Positions 5,788-12,608 of a stretch of 12,608 nt of DNA are shown one piece after another; the first letter of the stretch is position 1; each line of letters opens with the position of its first letter. The position numbers and the translations under genes are program-made. The notes under the pieces are model-generated. The model searched no databases and was not told the origin of the DNA. It was given only the letters and a program-made list of their open reading frames with translations. Location: contig DALTWR010000006.1 of NCBI GenBank assembly GCA_029986975.1, positions 1 through 12,608 of the forward strand. The letters are read 5' to 3'. The DNA comes from Methanocorpusculum sp. (GTDB taxonomy: Archaea; Halobacteriota; Methanomicrobia; Methanomicrobiales; Methanocorpusculaceae).

Positions 5788-6069
5788 TTAGTTTTTGACG
5801 TCAGTTACTTTGATGACATGCCAGCCGAACTGGGTTTTAACAGGACCTACTACTTCGCCCGGCTTTGCTTTGAAGGCTGCTGTTTCAAACGGCTTTACCA
5901 TTTGTCCTTTTCCAAAGTAGCCTAAGTCTCCGCCGTTATTTCCTGACGGGCACTGTGAGTACATTTTGGCAAGTTTTGCAAAGTCGTCTCCGGCGGAGAG
6001 TTTCTGCATGATTTGTTTTGCTTCGGATTCGGTTTTAACAAGGATGTGTGATGCTTTTACGCGTACCAT
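5788..6069 (-). CDS. Single-domain parvulin-type peptidyl-prolyl cis-trans isomerase (PpiC-like)
   Basis: From the ATG at 6069 this is a 93-residue protein consisting of one rotamase domain, the size of E. coli PpiC. Seen: the opening [11 protein letters not shown], the central [28 protein letters not shown] region (given in part) and the closing [10 protein letters not shown]. The second histidine and aromatic/Met residues form the usual active-site floor. It would speed isomerisation of peptide bonds before proline and, lacking a signal peptide, works in the cytoplasm. A frame-extended ATG at 6099 adds ten residues ([10 protein letters not shown]) outside the domain and is unlikely. No ribosome site precedes 6069. 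It heads the close-packed set with the HEAT-repeat and glycosyltransferase genes. Confidence 0.9.
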   Translation of the reverse strand: MVRVKASHILVKTESEAKQIMQKLSAGDDFAKLAKMYSQCPSGNNGGDLGYFGKGQMVKPFETAAFKAKPGEVVGPVKTQFGWHVIKVTDVKN

Positions 6070-6162
6070 AATATATATTGTTTGAACTTGTAAAAACATA
6101 AAGGAGGCGGTATTACTGTTCTCATGGAGCTGCTTTATCCGATTCTTAATGTCTGGTTGGTT
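6070..6162 (+). other. TATA-like block with a strong orphan ribosome site and 13-codon frame
   Basis: Between the prolyl isomerase and the acyl-CoA synthetase gene, the plus strand has AATATATATT at about 6069-6078. It is followed about 25-30 bases later by a near-perfect ribosome site, AAGGAGG (6101-6107). The next ATG (6124) opens a frame of only 13 codons ([13 protein letters not shown]) and lies 16 bases from the site, longer than usual. A short leader or small RNA is possible, but chance is likely. Nothing else of note is seen in 6100-6216. Confidence 0.2.
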
Positions 6163-6216
6163 TAAAATTGACTATTGTTTAAAAAATGATTGAGTGGTTT
6201 TAATAGGAATATTGAT

Positions 6217-7953
6217 TTATGTCTCTTTTGTCTCTTCAGATACAGCTTTTTGTTCTTTTGCACGCTCTGCTTCCTGCTGTTCAAGGAGACGGTAATCAAC
6301 CTTCGCAAGTTTTGTCATCGGCATTTCATCGATAACAGCAACTCTGACCGGAAGACTCCAGCGGTTCAGTTTGTCCTTCGCAAAAGAAATCAGCTCTTTG
6401 CCGATAGTGTCCGGATTATATCCTTCGTTAATTACAACAAAGAGCATGACCTTCCGGTCATTTTTATACGGAGTTGCAACAGCACACACCTGTTTTACTG
6501 CCGGATGCTGCTGGAAGACTTCTTCAATCATAGTCGGATAGACATTGTATCCGTTTACCTTAATCATCCGTTTTACTCTGGAACGGAAAGAGATATTGCC
6601 GTCTGCTTCCACAGCCGCAATATCGCCGGTGTGCAGCCATACGTTTCCATCCGGATGCTTAATTAACACCTGATTTGTTGCCTCTTCATTTTTGAGGTAA
6701 CCGTTCATAATTGTAGCGCCAAGGAAACAGAGTTCTCCTTCTTCACCGTCCGGGACTTCTTCAGTAGTCCCCGGCTTTACAATACATATTTTCGAACCGG
6801 TAAACGGTCTTCCGATACATCCGCTGGGAAGATTTTCAGAGTTTTCCGGTGACAAGGTACAAGTACCTGTAGCTTCTGTAAGCCCATATCCTGCGCGGAA
6901 ACGACAGTCTGCACCGTCGCGGATAAGAAGACTGTTGTACTTCTTGGTAAGAAGTTCCGGCACACGGTCTCCGCCTGAGACCATCAGTTTAACATCTGAA
7001 AGATTGTACGACTCAAAGTACGGGTACATCCTCTCAAAGAGAGCCGGAACGCCGGAAATAAAAAGAACATGCTCTTTTTTAATCTGCTTAAAGCACCCCT
7101 TCGGATCAAATCTTGGTACAAGAACCATCTTCATTCCTGACATCAGCGGCGCGTGAACAGTTACTGCGAGACCAAAGGCATGGAATATCGGAAGAATTGC
7201 CAAAAAACCGTCTCCAACATCAGTCTTTCCTTTCCCTACATCAAGAAGCAGCTGGATTGAGATGGTATTTATGGCATAGTTAGAAAGCATCACACCTTTG
7301 GATGTTCCCGTTGTTCCGCCGGTGTACATGATTACTGCGGTATCGTTTGCTTTTCCCTCATCTGCCGGAAGAACAAATCCGGAACGCAGTTTATTTCTCC
7401 CTTCAGCTAAGAAACTATCCCATGAGGTAATGCTTTTAACATCATGCGCCGGCTTATATTTTCTCAGGGCAAATGCATATCCGCCTTTTAAAATCAGTCC
7501 TTTGGGGCTGTTCGGGAAGTATCTGCCGGTTGTACAGCGGACAACATCAATATTGCGTCCTGATACAAACTCTTCATTCAACTCAACGGTAAGCACCAGT
7601 TTACTCTCAGATAAATCGATTGCATAGAGCACTTCTTCTGCCGTTGATAACGGGTGAACCATGTTGGCGATGGCGCCGATTCTGTTTGCAGCGTAGAGAG
7701 CAATAACACCCTGAGGAATATTTGGCGTGTAGATAGTTATTGCATCTCCTTTAACGATCCCGCGCGAAAGAAGAGCTGCAGCCGCTTCATCTATTTCTTC
7801 AAGGAATCGTTTCCAGGTCATGTGCCTTCCGAAGTAGGCAAGAGCTGTCGCATAGCTTCCTGCTCTCCGGTGTCCGTAAAGAAGTGCCTGATAGAGTGTA
7901 CGTTTATCTTCTTCGGTATAGTTTAACGGGGTATTTTTTGTATGCAGTATCAC
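6217..7953 (-). CDS. AMP-forming acyl-CoA synthetase/ligase (ANL superfamily)
   Basis: This 578-residue enzyme has all core motifs of the adenylate-forming superfamily. They are the phosphate loop YTGGTTGTSKG (about 210-220), AGYGLTEATG (354-363), the ATP-ribose aspartate in HTGD (441-444), the hinge RVKRMIKVNGYNVYP (459-473) and the C-terminal catalytic lysine region MTKLAKVDYR (546-555). It should activate a carboxylic acid to acyl-AMP and pass it to CoA. The overall pattern resembles medium/long-chain fatty acyl-CoA ligases rather than acetyl-CoA synthetase, but the substrate is not decided by sequence. A highly charged tail after residue 558 is an extension. The start is GTG, fixed by a GGAGG five bases upstream (7959-7963). 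It is cytoplasmic and transcribed towards the prolyl isomerase gene, with a 147-bp gap, so probably a separate unit. Confidence 0.88.
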   Translation of the reverse strand: MILHTKNTPLNYTEEDKRTLYQALLYGHRRAGSYATALAYFGRHMTWKRFLEEIDEAAAALLSRGIVKGDAITIYTPNIPQGVIALYAANRIGAIANMVHPLSTAEEVLYAIDLSESKLVLTVELNEEFVSGRNIDVVRCTTGRYFPNSPKGLILKGGYAFALRKYKPAHDVKSITSWDSFLAEGRNKLRSGFVLPADEGKANDTAVIMYTGGTTGTSKGVMLSNYAINTISIQLLLDVGKGKTDVGDGFLAILPIFHAFGLAVTVHAPLMSGMKMVLVPRFDPKGCFKQIKKEHVLFISGVPALFERMYPYFESYNLSDVKLMVSGGDRVPELLTKKYNSLLIRDGADCRFRAGYGLTEATGTCTLSPENSENLPSGCIGRPFTGSKICIVKPGTTEEVPDGEEGELCFLGATIMNGYLKNEEATNQVLIKHPDGNVWLHTGDIAAVEADGNISFRSRVKRMIKVNGYNVYPTMIEEVFQQHPAVKQVCAVATPYKNDRKVMLFVVINEGYNPDTIGKELISFAKDKLNRWSLPVRVAVIDEMPMTKLAKVDYRLLEQQEAERAKEQKAVSEETKET

Positions 7954-7958
7954 TGTAT

Positions 7959-7990
7959 CCTCCAGGGGATTATACTATGTCTATATGTTG
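7959..7990 (-). promoter_or_regulatory. Ribosome site and TATA-like element of the acyl-CoA synthetase gene
   Basis: On the minus strand, GGAGG (7959-7963) lies five bases before the GTG codon and decides that start over later ATGs. TATA-like sequences (AGTATAAT near 7968-7975 and ACATATAG near 7982-7989) lie upstream. The latter is better placed to yield a short leader containing the ribosome site. Confidence 0.5.
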
Positions 7991-8011
7991 GTCTTCATGG
8001 GTTAATATGCT

Positions 8012-8110
8012 ATGGTACAAACGGCGGTTTCGATTGAGACGGATTCTATTATTTTAATTGAGGGACGGGATGCGGCAGACCGCCATCAGAAGGTTTTTAT
8101 TCTGAATTAA
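8012..8110 (+). CDS. Possible 32-residue small protein
   Basis: A 32-codon frame opens at the ATG at 8012 and ends with TAA at 8108-8110, just 15 bp before the chagasin-like lipoprotein gene. The peptide begins MVQTAVSIETDS and is mixed in composition. It has no ribosome site, and I recognise no relative. It could be a leader frame or simply the untranslated region of the downstream gene. Part of it contains a short hairpin, GCGG-CAGA-CCGC, near 8071-8082. Confidence 0.15.
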   Translation: MVQTAVSIETDSIILIEGRDAADRHQKVFILN

Positions 8111-8125
8111 CCTATTATCTACTAT

Positions 8126-8860
8126 ATGAAACCTGTGAAAAAGACAGCTCTTCTGCTTGTCGCAGCTGCAGTCCTTTTCGGCTGCATCTTTGCTGCCGGC
8201 TGCGTGGAAGAAACTGAGAAAACCCCGGTTCTTTCTATTTCCATCGAAAAAGAAGGAGCACTGTACTACAACATCGGTGACACATTCACTGTGACTCTGC
8301 CGTCAAACCCGTCTACCGGTTATTCCTGGGTTGCAGCCCCTGCTGCCAACCTGAAATGCGAGGAAAGCTTTGAAGCACCTGAAACAGAACTTGTCGGAGC
8401 TTCTGGTTCCCAGACCTTTGTCTTCTCTGCAGAGAAGGAAGGTACGTATGTGATTGAGCTTACCTACAAACGTGCAGGCGATGAAGCAGGCATTTATGTC
8501 TATCAGGATGTTCTCTATGTAAAGAAAGGCGACCAGCATGCAAAAGGCAAATTCGTCTTTGCAGGCGACTATCTGCCGGATGCAGGCGACCTTGTTGAGA
8601 TTACTGTTGCAGGAAACCCGGCATCTACCGGATACCAGTGGTTCGTTGAAGCTGATGAAGGACTCACTATTGTAGATGAAACCTTCGTTCCGGCAAACAC
8701 TGACTTAGTCGGCGCTCCCGGCAAGTACGTCTGGCAGGTTACTGCTGAGACTCCCGGAGCATACACGTTCTATGCATCTCTTGCAAGATCTGCAGATGAA
8801 ACAAATCCGGCAGGATTCTTCTTTGTACCGGTTTCCTTCGGATTATCATTACAGGAGTGA
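8126..8860 (+). CDS. Lipoprotein with two chagasin-like (MEROPS I42) protease-inhibitor domains
   Basis: The 244-residue protein starts with a basic N-terminus, a hydrophobic stretch and a lipobox AAGC with the acceptor cysteine at residue 26, so it should be exported and lipid-anchored outside the cell. Two homologous beta-rich domains follow (about 36-134 and 140-243). Each has the chagasin inhibitory loop: NPSTGYSW at 61-68 and NPASTGYQW at 164-172. Each also has a second glycine loop: GASGSQTF at 91-98 and GAPGKYVW at 197-204. Chagasin-family domains inhibit papain-like cysteine proteases by inserting these loops into the active site. The third loop is only partly kept: YKRAGD in domain 1, LARSAD in domain 2, without the usual RPW. 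There is no ribosome site; a T-rich TATA-like TTTTTATTC about 25-32 bases upstream suggests leaderless or near-leaderless mRNA. It lies 10 bp ahead of the PEGA gene. Confidence 0.85.
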   Translation: MKPVKKTALLLVAAAVLFGCIFAAGCVEETEKTPVLSISIEKEGALYYNIGDTFTVTLPSNPSTGYSWVAAPAANLKCEESFEAPETELVGASGSQTFVFSAEKEGTYVIELTYKRAGDEAGIYVYQDVLYVKKGDQHAKGKFVFAGDYLPDAGDLVEITVAGNPASTGYQWFVEADEGLTIVDETFVPANTDLVGAPGKYVWQVTAETPGAYTFYASLARSADETNPAGFFFVPVSFGLSLQE

Positions 8861-8870
8861 GTGAGTTCGT

Positions 8871-10187
8871 ATGAAAAAAGTATTAATTATCACTCTGGCT
8901 GTTGCAGCAGTTGTCTTCGGTTTATTTGCCGGAGCCGCTGCAGCTGCAGGTATGGTCGGTGGAGATACGCTTACCATTCACGTTGATTCTAATCCGTCAG
9001 GAGCAACAGCAACGTATCTTTCAACAGGAGAATCTCAGCGTACACCTGCAACCTTTACTTTCCACTCCGGAACAGCGGATTGGGGAACCGGATCTACTAT
9101 TAAAGTAGAGAAATCCGGGTACATGCCTGATACATCAATTTACATTTCACCAAGCGAGTTCTCCGGAACATCTACGATAAACAGATTTGTTACCCTCGTG
9201 CCGGTTCAGACAGATGGATACATCTCTGTTTCATCAGACCCATCCAAATCAACTGTCAGAATCGACGGTGTGTACTATGGAACAACCCCGACAACTGTCT
9301 CAGTTCCGGCAGGACGCCACACCGTTTCCGTAGCTAAAGACGGTTACTCCGGCTGGTCTCAGACCGTCTCTGTCACTACCGGTGCAACTACAAGTGTGTA
9401 TGCAACCCTTTCAAAGGTAGTTACCACCGGATACTTATCTGCATCCTCAAACCCGAAGTATGCAGATCTCTATGTTGACGGCTCATATCAGGGACAGACT
9501 CCGATTACTATCGCCTTAGACAGCGGAAAACATAATGTTGTCTTCAGAAAGTCAGGATACTCTGACTACTCTATCAGTGTGTATATTAATGAAGGTCAGA
9601 CCTCCATTATTTCTGCAACTCTTGTCGAAAAGGACACCTCCGGATACGTAAGTATTGCCTCCTTCCCGGGAGGAGCATCAGTATATGTTGATGGTGCATT
9701 CGTAGGAAACACACCGTATTCCACACCCAGTTCAACCAGCTACCTCTCTGCAGGTCCGTACAGCACTAATGTGTACCACTCCCTTGAACTGCGTCTTCCG
9801 GGATACAACACGTACTCAACCTCCTTTAGACCGCAGGAAAAATCTACTGTTACCGTTACTGCTACCCTGAGTCCGTCTGTACCGACCACCGCATCACTTA
9901 CGGTAACTTCGTCTCCCTCAGGCGCATCAGTCTATGTTGATAATGTGTACTACGGTATTACTCCGGCAACAGTCTCTAACCTTCAGGAAGGTTCCCACTC
10001 AGTAAAAATTTCCTCTCTGGGATACCTTGACTCAGTTAACACCATTACTGTATCTGCAGGTCAGTCTGTTTCCTTACCGGTAACCCTTATCCCGGCATCT
10101 CCGTCTCCATCAAGCCCGGCACCGCTCCTTGGAATCCTTGCAGGACTTGGGGCTGCAGCAGTCTTCTTCGCAGCAAGAAGACACTAA
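8871..10187 (+). CDS. Secreted PEGA-repeat surface protein with C-terminal anchor
   Basis: The 438-residue protein opens with a signal peptide (MKKVLIITLAVAAVVFGLF, then an alanine-rich end near residue 27). It continues as five PEGA-like beta domains, at about 33-112, 116-181, 187-252, 258-334 and 342-408. The recurring core is xSxPxGAxVYVDGxYxGxTP followed by a basic strand and a GY turn, for example VRIDGVYYGTTP (129-140) and VYVDNVYYGITP (354-365). Domains 1 and 4 carry insertions. The C-terminus has a Ser/Pro linker, the motif SPAPLLGILAGLG (415-427), a hydrophobic stretch and a terminal ARRH. This layout resembles archaeosortase-type sorting tails or a simple membrane anchor. PEGA domains are common on surface proteins of methanogens and may bind ligands or serve as stalks. 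The start has GGAGTGA (8854-8860) overlapping the stop of the upstream gene, indicating co-translation with the chagasin-like lipoprotein. Confidence 0.88.
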   Translation: MKKVLIITLAVAAVVFGLFAGAAAAAGMVGGDTLTIHVDSNPSGATATYLSTGESQRTPATFTFHSGTADWGTGSTIKVEKSGYMPDTSIYISPSEFSGTSTINRFVTLVPVQTDGYISVSSDPSKSTVRIDGVYYGTTPTTVSVPAGRHTVSVAKDGYSGWSQTVSVTTGATTSVYATLSKVVTTGYLSASSNPKYADLYVDGSYQGQTPITIALDSGKHNVVFRKSGYSDYSISVYINEGQTSIISATLVEKDTSGYVSIASFPGGASVYVDGAFVGNTPYSTPSSTSYLSAGPYSTNVYHSLELRLPGYNTYSTSFRPQEKSTVTVTATLSPSVPTTASLTVTSSPSGASVYVDNVYYGITPATVSNLQEGSHSVKISSLGYLDSVNTITVSAGQSVSLPVTLIPASPSPSSPAPLLGILAGLGAAAVFFAARRH

Positions 10188-10194
10188 AAATTCA

Positions 10195-10237
10195 TTTTTT
10201 CTTTCCTTCTATTAGTATCAGGTACTCTTTATTTTGC
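10195..10237 (+). terminator. T-rich terminator after the PEGA gene
   Basis: Eight bases after the stop, the plus strand reads TTTTTTCTTTCCTTCT (10195-10210), followed by a second T-rich patch near 10225-10235. This suits archaeal intrinsic termination and separates the surface-protein operon from elp3. Confidence 0.5.
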
Positions 10238-10270
10238 CCTCGCTGATTTTTACAATCGCCTCCCGCACCA

Positions 10271-10285
10271 GCAGATTATATCTGC
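10271..10285. promoter_or_regulatory. Palindrome over the putative elp3 TATA box
   Basis: GCAGATTATATCTGC is a perfect inverted repeat (6-bp arms, 3-base centre) whose centre is a TATA-like ATTATAT. It lies about 25-39 bases before the elp3 ATG, so initiation would fall within a few bases of the start codon (leaderless mRNA). A repressor on the palindrome would exclude TBP, but the symmetry could also be incidental. Confidence 0.4.
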
Positions 10286-10309
10286 AGACAAACCAAATAG
10301 TATAGTATA

Positions 10310-11896
10310 ATGGACGAAGGGGGCAGCATAGATATACAGGCATGCGCAGAAATAATCGACATCATTCTGCAGAATCCTAAGCGTTCTGTTCAGGACTGTA
10401 AACTTACCGTCTGCAGAAAATATGCGCTGGATGCCATGCCGAAAAATTCCGCGATACTGAAAGTCGCAGAAGAACGCTGTCCTGACCAGTATGAATACCT
10501 TCGTGAACGTCTGCTGGTAAAACCGACACGCACACTATCAGGCGTTGCGCCGGTTGCGGTCATGACTTCTCCTTCGCCCTGTCCGCATGGAAAATGCCTT
10601 CCCTGTCCCGGAGGTCCGGAACATGTGTTTCATTCGCCGCAGAGCTATACCGGAGAAGAACCTGCAGCCCTGCGCGCACGGCAGAACGATTATGACCCTT
10701 ACAAACAGGTGATTGCCCGTCTTGGTCAGTTTAAACTCCTTGGACATCACGTGGATAAAGCCGAACTGATTGTCATGGGCGGCACCATGACGGCACGCGA
10801 ACCTGCGTATCAGACATGGTTTATCTCCGAATGTCTGCGCGGCATGAATGAGTTTTACGGAACGCCGTCAAAAGCAAAAACCGTTGACGAACTCATGACG
10901 GAAAATGAAACATCCCAGGTACGCTGTATCGCAGCAACCTTTGAAACCCGCCCTGACTGGTGCCGCGAAGAGCACATCAACCGGATGCTTGAACTCGGAG
11001 TTACCAAAGTGGAGTTAGGGTTCCAGCATACCGATGAGGAACTTCTGACCTTAAACAAACGCGGTCACACCATAGAAGACAGCGTTCTTGCCAACACTCT
11101 TCTGCGCGATGCAGGCATCAAAGTAGGTTTCCATGTCATGCCGAATCTCTACGGCAGCAGCATTGAGCGTGACAAAAAAATGTTTGACACCCTCTTTACT
11201 GATGAGCGGTTCTGTCCGGATTTCTTAAAGATTTACCCGACACTGGTAACCCCGGGTGCAGAACTTGAAGAACTGTGGAAGAGCGGTGCATATACAACTT
11301 ACGATGAAGATGAATTAGTTGATCTGCTTGCCTATGCAAAATCCTGCCTTCCTGAGTATGTCCGTCTTCAGCGGATTCAGCGTGATATTCCGGCAAAACT
11401 CATCGTATCCGGTTCCCGTCACGGCCATATCAGACAGATGGCGCAGGAACGCCTCAAAGCTCAAGGAAAAACGTGTCACTGTATCCGCTGCCGCGAAATC
11501 GGGCGGCACCCCTCGAATGCGTCAGTCGAAGATAAGACACTTACCTATGACTGCTGCGGCGGAAAAGAACATTTCTTATCAGCCGTCGCAGGTGATGCAC
11601 TCATAGGTTTTGTCCGTCTGCGGTTTCCGGGGACTGTGTTCCGGTCTGAACTTGAAGATGCTGCACTCGTGCGTGAACTGCATGTCTATGGCAGCATGGT
11701 GCCGTTAGGTGAAGCTGCAACCGGTTCTGAACGGCAGCATCGGTCGTATGGTAAAAATCTGCTTTCACGTGCGGAAACGACAGCAGCTGATGCAGGGTAT
11801 AAGAGAGTTGCCATTATGGCTGGTATTGGCGTTCGCCCGTACTATAAGAAGCAGGGCTACGAACGAAAAGGTCCGTACATGGTAAAGGAGCTGTAA
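10310..11896 (+). CDS. elp3: Elp3, radical-SAM/acetyltransferase tRNA wobble-uridine modification enzyme
   Basis: The 528-residue protein is full length for archaeal Elp3. After an N-terminal tRNA-binding segment comes the radical-SAM cluster loop CPHGKCLPCPGG (Cys 91, 96 and 99; the C-x4-C-x2-C spacing of Elp3). It is followed by MGGTMTA and the strand VELGFQH that binds SAM. A Cys-rich linker, CHCIRC, near residue 390 probably binds zinc. The last 120 residues form a GNAT-like domain with RSYGKNLL and a final GVRPYYKKQGYERKGPYM. Elp3 uses acetyl-CoA and radical chemistry to build the carboxymethyl group on U34 of tRNAs; archaea do this with Elp3 alone. The ATG at 10310 has no ribosome site and probably starts a leaderless mRNA. 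priS follows after 3 bp, so the two are probably co-transcribed. Confidence 0.95.
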   Translation: MDEGGSIDIQACAEIIDIILQNPKRSVQDCKLTVCRKYALDAMPKNSAILKVAEERCPDQYEYLRERLLVKPTRTLSGVAPVAVMTSPSPCPHGKCLPCPGGPEHVFHSPQSYTGEEPAALRARQNDYDPYKQVIARLGQFKLLGHHVDKAELIVMGGTMTAREPAYQTWFISECLRGMNEFYGTPSKAKTVDELMTENETSQVRCIAATFETRPDWCREEHINRMLELGVTKVELGFQHTDEELLTLNKRGHTIEDSVLANTLLRDAGIKVGFHVMPNLYGSSIERDKKMFDTLFTDERFCPDFLKIYPTLVTPGAELEELWKSGAYTTYDEDELVDLLAYAKSCLPEYVRLQRIQRDIPAKLIVSGSRHGHIRQMAQERLKAQGKTCHCIRCREIGRHPSNASVEDKTLTYDCCGGKEHFLSAVAGDALIGFVRLRFPGTVFRSELEDAALVRELHVYGSMVPLGEAATGSERQHRSYGKNLLSRAETTAADAGYKRVAIMAGIGVRPYYKKQGYERKGPYMVKEL

Positions 11897-11899
11897 TTC

Positions 11900-12608
11900 A
11901 TGAAGCCGGCGACAATAGAGTTTCTGAAAAAGCGGTTTGCCTCATATTACAACGGCGATTTAAAAGGTGCCGGCGCGGTTTACACGCCGACCTCGATGCC
12001 GCAGCGTGAATGGGGTTTTCTTTTCTTCAGCGAAACACCAAAGCCATCTATGCGCAGACATCTCACGTTCACTACTGAAGAAGACCTCCAGACCTATCTT
12101 AAATCGATGACGCCCGCACATGTCTATTATTCATCCGCCTATTATGCACATCCGTCAGCTCCGCAGATGGCTGATAAAGAATGGCTCGGCGCGGATTTAA
12201 TTTTTGACCTCGATGCAGACCATATTCTGCATGCTGCATACGATGTCATGCTTTCCCGCGTCAAAGAGGAACTGTTTAAGCTTATAGATATGCTCACCGG
12301 AGAACTCGGGTTTACGAGAAAAGATTTGAAGATTAATTTTTCAGGCGGCAGAGGTTACCATATTCATATCCCGCTTCTTTCAGTGAGAAACTGGGGGACA
12401 AGCGAGCGGCGCGAGGTGGTAAATTATGTGTCAGGCACCGGAATATCTGCGGAGTCCATGTTTTCAGCAGGAGAGAATAACAAATGGAGGCTGCGCTTTT
12501 CTGCAGCAGCCGATGCAGAGCTTGCTGAAATTGAAGAGCTTGTCACCAAGTCTCCGGAAGATGCGGTAAGCAAACTGACCGGAATATCCGGATTTACTGA
12601 AAAGAATG
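11900..12608 (+). CDS. priS: DNA primase small (catalytic) subunit PriS, cut by right edge
   Basis: The frame opens at the ATG at 11900 and is still open at the window end, giving 236 codons of a protein usually about 350-400 residues. It has the archaeo-eukaryotic primase motifs: YYSSAYYAHP (about 75-84), the catalytic acidic pair in WLGADLIFDLDADH (94-107) and the nucleotide-contacting SGGRGYHIHI (147-156). PriS, with PriL, makes RNA/DNA primers for replication. The distal catalytic Asp and later motifs lie outside. GGAG at 11887-11890, inside the last codons of elp3, sits nine bases before the ATG and confirms the start. The 3-bp gap implies translational coupling with elp3. Confidence 0.95.
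   Translation, partial: MKPATIEFLKKRFASYYNGDLKGAGAVYTPTSMPQREWGFLFFSETPKPSMRRHLTFTTEEDLQTYLKSMTPAHVYYSSAYYAHPSAPQMADKEWLGADLIFDLDADHILHAAYDVMLSRVKEELFKLIDMLTGELGFTRKDLKINFSGGRGYHIHIPLLSVRNWGTSERREVVNYVSGTGISAESMFSAGENNKWRLRFSAAADAELAEIEELVTKSPEDAVSKLTGISGFTEKN

Noticed and set aside
6070..6099. ATG at 6099 as the prolyl isomerase start
   Set aside because: It would add ten residues encoded by an AT-rich promoter-like block, while parvulin domains normally begin right at the [10 protein letters not shown] segment.
1..12608. CRISPR array, rRNA, or complete insertion sequence
   Set aside because: No regularly spaced repeats, no rRNA signature and no transposase or integrase frame were found on either strand.

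Overview
The window looks like part of a chromosome from a methanogenic archaeon of the order Methanomicrobiales, most like Methanocorpusculum. That placement is inferred from several things: an archaeal-type primase small subunit, an archaeal Elp3, a CCA-less tRNA gene, AT-rich TATA-type promoters with few upstream Shine-Dalgarno (SD) sites, a PEGA-repeat surface protein with a hydrophobic C-terminal anchor, and a dolichol-phosphate-type glycosyltransferase. No sequence search was run.

Left part (about 1-2466): an accessory, decayed region. It holds a leftward AbiE-type (type IV) toxin-antitoxin pair whose toxin runs off the left edge. Behind it lies a vestige of a second toxin C-terminus carrying a 28-bp exact repeat of the first, then a 41-bp inverted repeat (12-bp arms) and an unassigned short reading frame. 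A small ribbon-helix-helix gene follows, preceded by three 10-bp operator-like units. Its reading frame runs into the antisense strand of a tRNA-Phe(GAA) gene. The 3' end of that tRNA faces the accessory DNA, the usual geometry of an element inserted at a tRNA gene.

Middle part (about 2540-7953): housekeeping-like genes. A rightward DHH-family phosphoesterase converges on a leftward group of a family-2 glycosyltransferase with two membrane helices, a HEAT-repeat protein and a single-domain parvulin prolyl isomerase, with gaps of only 31-38 bp. A leftward acyl-CoA synthetase-like adenylating enzyme lies upstream of them.

Right part (about 7954-12608): all rightward. A lipoprotein with two chagasin-like (I42) protease-inhibitor domains sits 10 bp ahead of a five-repeat PEGA protein with a signal peptide and a C-terminal anchor/sorting-like tail. 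They form a likely two-gene surface operon. After a T-rich terminator come elp3 (wobble-uridine tRNA modification) and, 3 bp later, priS (primase catalytic subunit), cut by the right edge.

The most unusual features are the stacked traces of recombination beside tRNA-Phe (toxin-gene vestige, inverted repeat, tRNA-fused reading frame, helically phased operator) and the paired secreted protease-inhibitor/PEGA operon.
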